Positions 8,595 through 13,236 of a stretch of DNA of 13,236 nucleotides are shown here, one piece after another. The stretch covers positions 1 through 13,236 of the forward strand of contig USJW01000131.1 in NCBI GenBank assembly GCA_900555045.1. Direction: 5' to 3'. The translations under genes were made by a program, and so were the position numbers. The notes beneath the pieces are model-generated. The model was not told the origin of the DNA, searched no databases, and worked only from the letters and a program-made list of their open reading frames with translations. Position 1 is the first letter of the stretch, and each line of letters opens with the position of its first letter. Source of the stretch: an uncultured Clostridium sp. (lineage in GTDB: Bacteria > Bacillota > Clostridia > Lachnospirales > Lachnospiraceae).

Positions 8595-10403
8595 TTATGC
8601 CAGCGGTTTATCCAGGATATCGCAAAGATCGTCGTAATCCTTCTCTCCGTTAAACCGCGTCACTTCCTCTCCATCCTTAAAGATGGCCACCACCGGGATT
8701 CCTCCGATATGGCAGGCGTCTACCAGATCCTGATTTGCGTCCACATCCACGTAGCGGATCTCGTACTGCCCCTCGAACTCCTCCTTCAGCGCCTCCTCCA
8801 GAACCGGGTGCAGCGCCTTGCAGTGGGTGCAGCGCTCGGCGCCGAACAGTACCAGAACCGGTTTGCCCTTCACCTTCAGCACCTCGTCGTTCCAGCTCGA
8901 CACCGTCACCGGCTTAAAGAAGGATGTATCCACCTGGAACACCTTCTCACGCTTGGTCACGTCCTCCTCGTCGTCCGTCGCCACGCACAGAGCCACATCT
9001 TGATAATACGGCAAAGTTCCGGGAATATCAATCACTTTTTTCGCTCCGAACGCTCCCGCGCCGGGAACGCGGTAGGTCACATTGTCGATCCGCTCGATGG
9101 GCACCTCCACCGGAGTCGGCTCCTGGGGCACATAGCTGTAGGGGTAGCGGTACGCCCGGTAGATCATGTTATTCTTCGGCCCCTTCTCGTTGTGGGTGTA
9201 GTACGGGGAAATCCACTCCCAGACGATCTCATGGTCCGGCGTCACCTCGATCAAGCGGCCGTCAGAGCCCTCCGTGACCAGGGTGTTTCCGTTTGGCAGG
9301 CGCTGCGCGCTGCTGACGTAGGGGCTGTAGAACTTGCTGGCATCCGTGGGGATCGCGTGGCCCAGCTCCTTGGGAGTCAGCTTCCAGATGATCTCCAGGG
9401 TGATCGGGTTGAACTCCAGCACGCGGCTGTAGTCTCTGTGGGCGTTCTTCGCTCCGATGGGAGCCGCCGGGTTCGGAACGCCGTAGCCGCCCCATCCGCC
9501 GTTGTCAAACACCAGCAGATTGCCTTCGCCGGGCAGTCCCTTGGGGATCATGTGGAAGTGGTGCTGGCCGATGATCCAGCCGAGCTTCTTGAGCTCCGGG
9601 CTGGCGTTAAAGTCCGGACCGATGCGCCAGACGATCTTGCCCGTCTCCTTATCCAGGATCGCCAGGATGTTCGCCTCGCGGCAGTCGAAGATAATGTTGT
9701 CCGGCTTAAAGCGCATGTCGCCCTGGTCGTACCACTTGTTCGGCCCTAAATAGCTCATGCAGTTCACATGCAGGTAGTCGCCCACGCCTCCGTCGGAGGA
9801 GCGCATGTTGGGATCGCGGAACAGCACGTTCTTGGCCGCCTCGTCGAAGCCCAGCTCGTCAAAGTGATCGCTGATGGACCACTTCCAGAGGATGTTCCCC
9901 TCCCAATCCACCTCGATCATGGTGTCGTCCAGCAGCTTCTTGTCGGAGATCTTGGGGTTGCGGACGGTCTGGTGTACCAGAATCAGGGTGTTGCCCTCCA
10001 GGGGCTTGGCGTCCATGCCGGGCACATAGTAGCCCACGGGATTTCCCTCACGCTGATAGTCGTGGTGCTGGCGGGCCATCCAGCGGTGATCGCGGCCCGG
10101 ATCGTCGATATTCTCAAAGTGGTCGAACTCCCACACGATGTTGCCGTCGTAGTCGATCTCGATCAGGTTTACGCCGTCCTGCATGCCGTAATCGGGGTGA
10201 CGGTAGCCGGAAAGGCCCATCACATACCCGCCCGGAAGCAGCTTCGGCGGCATGGCGTGCATGTTCCAGCGGCGCACCTCGTTGCCGTTCATGTCGAACA
10301 GCAGCACGCCGTCGTTGATCAGCGGAACGATGGTGTAGCCGTTCCAGCATTTTTCAGGGTTGTAGACAGTGACTCCGTGTGGAAATACAAGTGGTTGTCC
10401 CAT
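8595..10403 (-). CDS. arylsulfotransferase-like beta-propeller fused to a thioredoxin domain
   Basis: The product is 602 residues. Residues 1-440 are an arylsulfotransferase (ASST)-type six-bladed propeller with repeated blade motifs (IEIDYDGNIVWEF at 81-93, IEVDWEGNILWKW, AILDKETGKIVWRIG, IEVTPDHEIVWEW). Conserved-looking ASST positions are HVN (212-214), Arg242 in DCREAN, GQHHFH (279-284) and LLVFDNG. The catalytic His of ASSTs, which is transiently sulfated, is probably His281 or His282, by analogy. Residues 505-602 are a thioredoxin fold with Cys525-Thr-His-Cys528 and the cis-Pro loop GGIP (567-570). There is no signal peptide, whereas characterised ASSTs such as the E. coli enzyme are periplasmic, so a cytoplasmic site is expected. 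AGGAGG lies 9 bases before the ATG. The thioredoxin-reductase-like gene ends 40 bases upstream. Substrate unknown; a non-sulfotransferase propeller is possible. Confidence 0.85.
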   Translation of the reverse strand: MGQPLVFPHGVTVYNPEKCWNGYTIVPLINDGVLLFDMNGNEVRRWNMHAMPPKLLPGGYVMGLSGYRHPDYGMQDGVNLIEIDYDGNIVWEFDHFENIDDPGRDHRWMARQHHDYQREGNPVGYYVPGMDAKPLEGNTLILVHQTVRNPKISDKKLLDDTMIEVDWEGNILWKWSISDHFDELGFDEAAKNVLFRDPNMRSSDGGVGDYLHVNCMSYLGPNKWYDQGDMRFKPDNIIFDCREANILAILDKETGKIVWRIGPDFNASPELKKLGWIIGQHHFHMIPKGLPGEGNLLVFDNGGWGGYGVPNPAAPIGAKNAHRDYSRVLEFNPITLEIIWKLTPKELGHAIPTDASKFYSPYVSSAQRLPNGNTLVTEGSDGRLIEVTPDHEIVWEWISPYYTHNEKGPKNNMIYRAYRYPYSYVPQEPTPVEVPIERIDNVTYRVPGAGAFGAKKVIDIPGTLPYYQDVALCVATDDEEDVTKREKVFQVDTSFFKPVTVSSWNDEVLKVKGKPVLVLFGAERCTHCKALHPVLEEALKEEFEGQYEIRYVDVDANQDLVDACHIGGIPVVAIFKDGEEVTRFNGEKDYDDLCDILDKPLA

Positions 10404-10443
10404 AATTTATATCCTCCTGGTAATTAAATTGATTTTTTTGATA

Positions 10444-11622
10444 TTAGCAGTCCTTCGCGTCCTTCACGCCCTCAAGCTCCCCGTTGCGGTAAAACGCCGC
10501 CGACACGGTTTTCTTCACTCCCAGTTTCTGGAAAAGCAGATCCTGGCGCGTGATATCCTGGCGGTAAATCTTCCACTCTCCGGAAAGCTTGCTCTCCAGC
10601 TCACCGACCGTCTGGATCTCCTCGTTGCTGTAGGGATTGTAGAACAGAAACGCCACGTTACCCGAATCCGGGCTCAAAATCTCATGAATCTGGCTCAGAT
10701 CCTTCACATACCGCTCGGAGGCCACCGCCGCAACCGCGCCGTCCGCCGCCGAGGTGACCACCTGGCGCAGGAAGGTCTGGGTGCAGTCGCCCACCGCGTA
10801 GAGCCCCGGAACCCCAGTCTCCTTCTTCTCGTTGACCCTGATGTACCCGCTGCGGTCGCAGTCCACCATGTCCCGCACCATCTCGGTCTGGGGAACCATG
10901 CCCACAAAGAAGAACAGGCCGTCCGCCTTCACCTCGCGGACCTCGCCGGTGTCCACATTCTTTAGCACCAGGGCTTCCACATGCTCGCCGCCCTTGATCT
11001 CCTGGACCGTGGAGCTCCAGACAAACTGGATTTTCGGGTTTTTGTAGGCGTGCTCCGCCGCGACCTCGTTGCAGTCCAGATGCCCCTCCTCGTGGAGCAC
11101 GATGATGGTCACCTTGGAGGCAAATCCGGTCAGATAATCCGACTCCTCCACCGCCTGGTCCCCGGCTCCCAGCACGTAGATCTCCTTGCCCTTGAAGAAC
11201 TCCGCGTCGCAGGTGGCGCAGTAGGCCACGCCGTGTCCGGTGAACTCCTTCTCGCCCTTGATCCCCAGCTCTCTGGGCCGTGTGCCCAGATCCAGGATCA
11301 CGCTGTGGGCCATAAAATCGCCCCGACGCTTGGTGCTTACGATAAATTCGTCCCCCTCCTTGCGGATTCCCGTCACAGTGGTCCGCTTTAACTCCACGGT
11401 GGGGTGGCTGGCCGCGTGTTCCCTGAACCGCTCCATCAGATGCTGGCCGCTGTCCATCACCGTTCCCGGGTAGTTGCGGATCTCGTATGTATCGTTGATT
11501 CTTCCGCCGTAGCTTCCCTTCTCCAGGAGCAGTGTGCGCCGCTCCGACCGGCCCGCATAGATGGCCGCCGCCAAACCGGCGGGGCCTCCTCCGACGATGA
11601 TCAGATCATAAATCTCATCCAT
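10444..11622 (-). CDS. thioredoxin-reductase-like flavoprotein with Cys-less thioredoxin tail
   Basis: The product is 392 residues. FAD-binding GGGPAG (11-16) and GLYAVGDC (273-280) and the redox-active CATC (135-138) are those of low-molecular-weight thioredoxin reductase. The pyridine nucleotide domain reads GAGDQAVEES (152-161), and the usual HRRxxxR that holds NADPH is replaced by HEEGHLDC (177-184). Electrons may therefore come from another donor; ferredoxin-dependent clostridial relatives (FFTR type) are a precedent. After about residue 310 there is a thioredoxin-like domain in which the CxxC is replaced by YNPYSNEE, and the protein ends in Asp-Cys. An ATG three codons earlier sits directly against AAGGAG; the ATG at 11622 has the proper 9-base spacing. 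It is the second gene of the operon, and its natural substrate is probably the thioredoxin domain of the next gene. Confidence 0.88.
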   Translation of the reverse strand: MDEIYDLIIVGGGPAGLAAAIYAGRSERRTLLLEKGSYGGRINDTYEIRNYPGTVMDSGQHLMERFREHAASHPTVELKRTTVTGIRKEGDEFIVSTKRRGDFMAHSVILDLGTRPRELGIKGEKEFTGHGVAYCATCDAEFFKGKEIYVLGAGDQAVEESDYLTGFASKVTIIVLHEEGHLDCNEVAAEHAYKNPKIQFVWSSTVQEIKGGEHVEALVLKNVDTGEVREVKADGLFFFVGMVPQTEMVRDMVDCDRSGYIRVNEKKETGVPGLYAVGDCTQTFLRQVVTSAADGAVAAVASERYVKDLSQIHEILSPDSGNVAFLFYNPYSNEEIQTVGELESKLSGEWKIYRQDITRQDLLFQKLGVKKTVSAAFYRNGELEGVKDAKDC

Positions 11623-11631
11623 AAATAACAT

Positions 11632-11637
11632 CTCCTT
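11632..11637 (-). promoter_or_regulatory. ribosome binding site deciding the flavoprotein start
   Basis: AAGGAG abuts the first ATG (11631) with no spacer and lies 9 bases from the in-frame ATG at 11622, so the latter is the likely start. Confidence 0.7.
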
Positions 11638-11650
11638 TTTATATATTCAA

Positions 11651-13120
11651 TTATCCATTGTGAACCGCTGCGATTTTGCCCGTCTTCCTGTATTTTGTGT
11701 TCTCGCCGCCGACCCCGGCCGCCACCCAGACCACGCAGACCGCGGTCAAAAGCAGGCAGTAGAAGGAGCAGCTGAACATCGCAAAAGGCGTCACGGTGGG
11801 CAGATTTCCGTGATTCTTGGCAATCTCGCTCACGATCGTCACACCGCCCATGACAAAGGCGCTGTTGATGGGGATGATCGAGCTGAAATTGGTGGCGTTG
11901 GCTGTCAGCAGGATGCTCCTGCGCTCCGGGGATATGCCGCTCTCCTGCCCGACGCGGTCTGCTATGTCCCCGAACATGAGGATGGACGGCAGCACGCAGC
12001 CCGCCAGCAGAATGTTGATGACAATGGTTCCGCACATCAGAACCGTCTCCGCTCCCCGCTTGGTCTTCGTAAAGCTGCGGGAGAGAATCCAGCTGCAGCA
12101 GCGGGTCAGCATCCCGCCGTCCACCGCCACCGCGATCAGACCATACAGAAGGATTGTGGAGACCACCACATCCAGCATCCCGTACATTCCCTCAAAGAGA
12201 ATCCCGTTTAACCCGGCGGTGGCGTAATCGATGGACACGATATCCGAGAATGTGAACAGTCCGGTGGCCAGGCCCAACGCCAACCCGACGGTGATGGCAA
12301 AGGAGAGACCCGCGAACAGATTACCCGTTTTAAAGCAGATGGCCAGCAACACCGCGATGGGGATCAGCATCCACAGCCCCTCCGGCGTGGCGAACGCCGC
12401 GATCTGCGACACATCGCCCACCGCCCCGCCCCGGGCGCCGAGGACCATGTAGAGCACCACCGAGACCGCTCCGGTTGCCAGGATGTAGGGCCGCCTCTGC
12501 CGGAGCGTGTCGAGAAGCTCCGCGTGCCTGCCAGATCCCCGCTCGTGCTGGGTCATCACCGTGGTGTTGATCACCTGGGAGCTGGGCGATAAGGCGTCGC
12601 CGAAGAAGATTCCGCTGATCAGCGCGCCGGTCAGCATGGCCGGGCTGGCTCCCAAAAGAATCCCCGGCGGGTAGAAAATCGGGAGCACCGCGAACAGCGC
12701 CGCGATGGGAGCGCCCGCCCCCATGGAGATCACCGCGGAGGCCAGGAAGCTGAACACCACAAAGGCGCTTCCGTGAATTCCCAGCTTCATACTCAGAAAG
12801 ATAAAACCGTTTCCGATCTTTCCCACGCTCATCACCTTAGAGAAAATTCCGATGACTAAGAAGATAAAGATCAGCCGTGCATTTCCGTACTGTGCCAGCC
12901 CGCCCACGATCGACTCCCAATACTTGCCCTTATTCTTGCACGGGAAAAATCCGGCAAACAGAGAAATGATCGCAGCCAAAATCAGGCCCTTCATCGAATA
13001 GTAATGAAAGCCCACAGAAAATATGCCGCCGAGCAGGATATACAGCCCGAAGGGCAGCATGGCAAAAACCTGGCTTCCCCAGAAATACAGTTTCGGCTCA
13101 TCTGTCTTTATAGTACACAC
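11651..13120 (-). CDS. NhaC-family Na+/H+ antiporter-like membrane transporter
   Basis: The product is a 489-residue integral membrane protein with about 11-12 hydrophobic segments. The family motif region SGIFFGDALSPSSQVINT (169-186) and the preceding GAGAPIAALFAVLPIFY segment match NhaC-type carriers. NhaC members usually have SPxSD at this point; here Asp is replaced by Gln182, hinting at altered ion or substrate coupling. NhaC-related carriers include Na+/H+ antiporters and organic-anion exchangers, and the linkage to a sulfotransferase makes an organic substrate conceivable. That is inference. The start is a GTG at 13118-13120 with only a weak ribosome site (GAAGAAATGGG), so a start further in, such as Met21, is possible. 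It is the first gene of the four-gene operon, 28 bases before the flavoprotein ATG. Confidence 0.88.
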   Translation of the reverse strand: MCTIKTDEPKLYFWGSQVFAMLPFGLYILLGGIFSVGFHYYSMKGLILAAIISLFAGFFPCKNKGKYWESIVGGLAQYGNARLIFIFLVIGIFSKVMSVGKIGNGFIFLSMKLGIHGSAFVVFSFLASAVISMGAGAPIAALFAVLPIFYPPGILLGASPAMLTGALISGIFFGDALSPSSQVINTTVMTQHERGSGRHAELLDTLRQRRPYILATGAVSVVLYMVLGARGGAVGDVSQIAAFATPEGLWMLIPIAVLLAICFKTGNLFAGLSFAITVGLALGLATGLFTFSDIVSIDYATAGLNGILFEGMYGMLDVVVSTILLYGLIAVAVDGGMLTRCCSWILSRSFTKTKRGAETVLMCGTIVINILLAGCVLPSILMFGDIADRVGQESGISPERRSILLTANATNFSSIIPINSAFVMGGVTIVSEIAKNHGNLPTVTPFAMFSCSFYCLLLTAVCVVWVAAGVGGENTKYRKTGKIAAVHNG

Positions 13121-13145
13121 CCCATTTCTTCATATACTAGTTAAA

Positions 13146-13151
13146 ATTATA
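13146..13151 (-). promoter_or_regulatory. -10 box of the NhaC-TrxR-sulfotransferase-Crp operon
   Basis: A perfect TATAAT lies about 25 bases before the GTG start. At 17-base spacing the -35 position reads CATACT, which matches the consensus TTGACA at only two of six positions. The promoter therefore looks activator-dependent. Confidence 0.65.
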
Positions 13152-13172
13152 ACAGCGCCTTATCACATAGTA

Positions 13173-13188
13173 TGTCGGCGCTCCGACA
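13173..13188. promoter_or_regulatory. probable Crp/Fnr-type operator upstream of the NhaC operon
   Basis: The palindrome TGTCGG-CGCT-CCGACA can be read as TGTCG-N6-CGACA, the same architecture as the Crp site TGTGA-N6-TCACA. Its centre (between 13180 and 13181) is 41.5 bases upstream of the start predicted from the TATAAT at 13146-13151. This is the standard class II Crp/Fnr activation position, replacing the missing -35. The operon-encoded Crp/Fnr protein is the likely ligand. Confidence 0.65.
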
Positions 13189-13236
13189 CTTTTGCGAAAT
13201 TTTATAAAAACTTCCCATTTTAGTCCAAAAAAGCCG

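Noticed and set aside
8448..9749. 433-codon + strand frame opposite the sulfotransferase-thioredoxin gene
   Set aside because: It is antisense to a well-supported gene with ribosome site, blade repeats and CxxC. The shadow protein shows no known fold pattern.
12880..12900. TGGCAC on the - strand as a sigma-54 promoter
   Set aside because: The distance between the GG and the downstream GC is 14 bases instead of 10, and it is inside the NhaC gene.

Overview
The window looks like chromosomal DNA from a GC-rich, strictly anaerobic member of the Clostridia, probably Lachnospiraceae-like. That placement is an inference. It rests on strong AGGAGG-type ribosome binding sites, TATAAT promoters, and several iron-sulfur or flavin proteins typical of gut anaerobes (an EFR1-type ferredoxin, a DUF362 protein, an aldo/keto reductase with two 4Fe-4S motifs). 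I find eleven protein-coding genes. One is on the + strand and ten are on the - strand. I see no rRNA, tRNA, IS element, phage gene or CRISPR array.

Layout, left to right. (1) 79-2106 (+) encodes a sigma-54-dependent enhancer-binding regulator. (2) Converging on it, an aldo/keto reductase (4525-3356) reads into a membrane-anchored metallophosphoesterase (3303-2182). (3) A DUF362 protein (5541-4660) has its own MerR-type promoter. (4) An EFR1-family flavodoxin/ferredoxin protein (7189-6347) and a HAD-like protein (6330-5644) form a tight pair behind a good sigma-A promoter. (5) A MerR-family regulator of the AdhR/NmlR type (7777-7385) has its own MerR-type promoter and a terminator. (6) The right-hand third is a probable four-gene operon: an NhaC-family antiporter (13120-11651), a thioredoxin-reductase-like flavoprotein (11622-10444), an arylsulfotransferase-like beta-propeller fused to a thioredoxin domain (10403-8595), and a Crp/Fnr-family regulator (8518-7847).

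How the parts may work together. The two promoters with an unusual 19-bp spacer and a GAGT/ACTC palindrome (before merR and before the DUF362 gene) suggest that the MerR protein controls itself and the DUF362 gene. The conserved Cys52 of MerR points to thiol-reactive electrophiles or aldehydes as its signal. The right-hand operon starts with a TATAAT box that lacks a good -35. A palindrome of the form TGTCG-N6-CGACA is centred 41.5 bp upstream of the predicted start, which is the classic class II Crp/Fnr activator position, and the operon's last gene encodes a Crp/Fnr protein.

The most unusual content is the pairing of a signal-peptide-less arylsulfotransferase-thioredoxin fusion with a dedicated flavoprotein. 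That flavoprotein keeps the CATC redox site, lacks the usual NADPH-binding HRRxxxR motif, and carries a Cys-less thioredoxin-like tail. I read this as a candidate cytoplasmic, redox-coupled sulfo-transfer system with its own transporter and regulator. No function has been shown from sequence alone.
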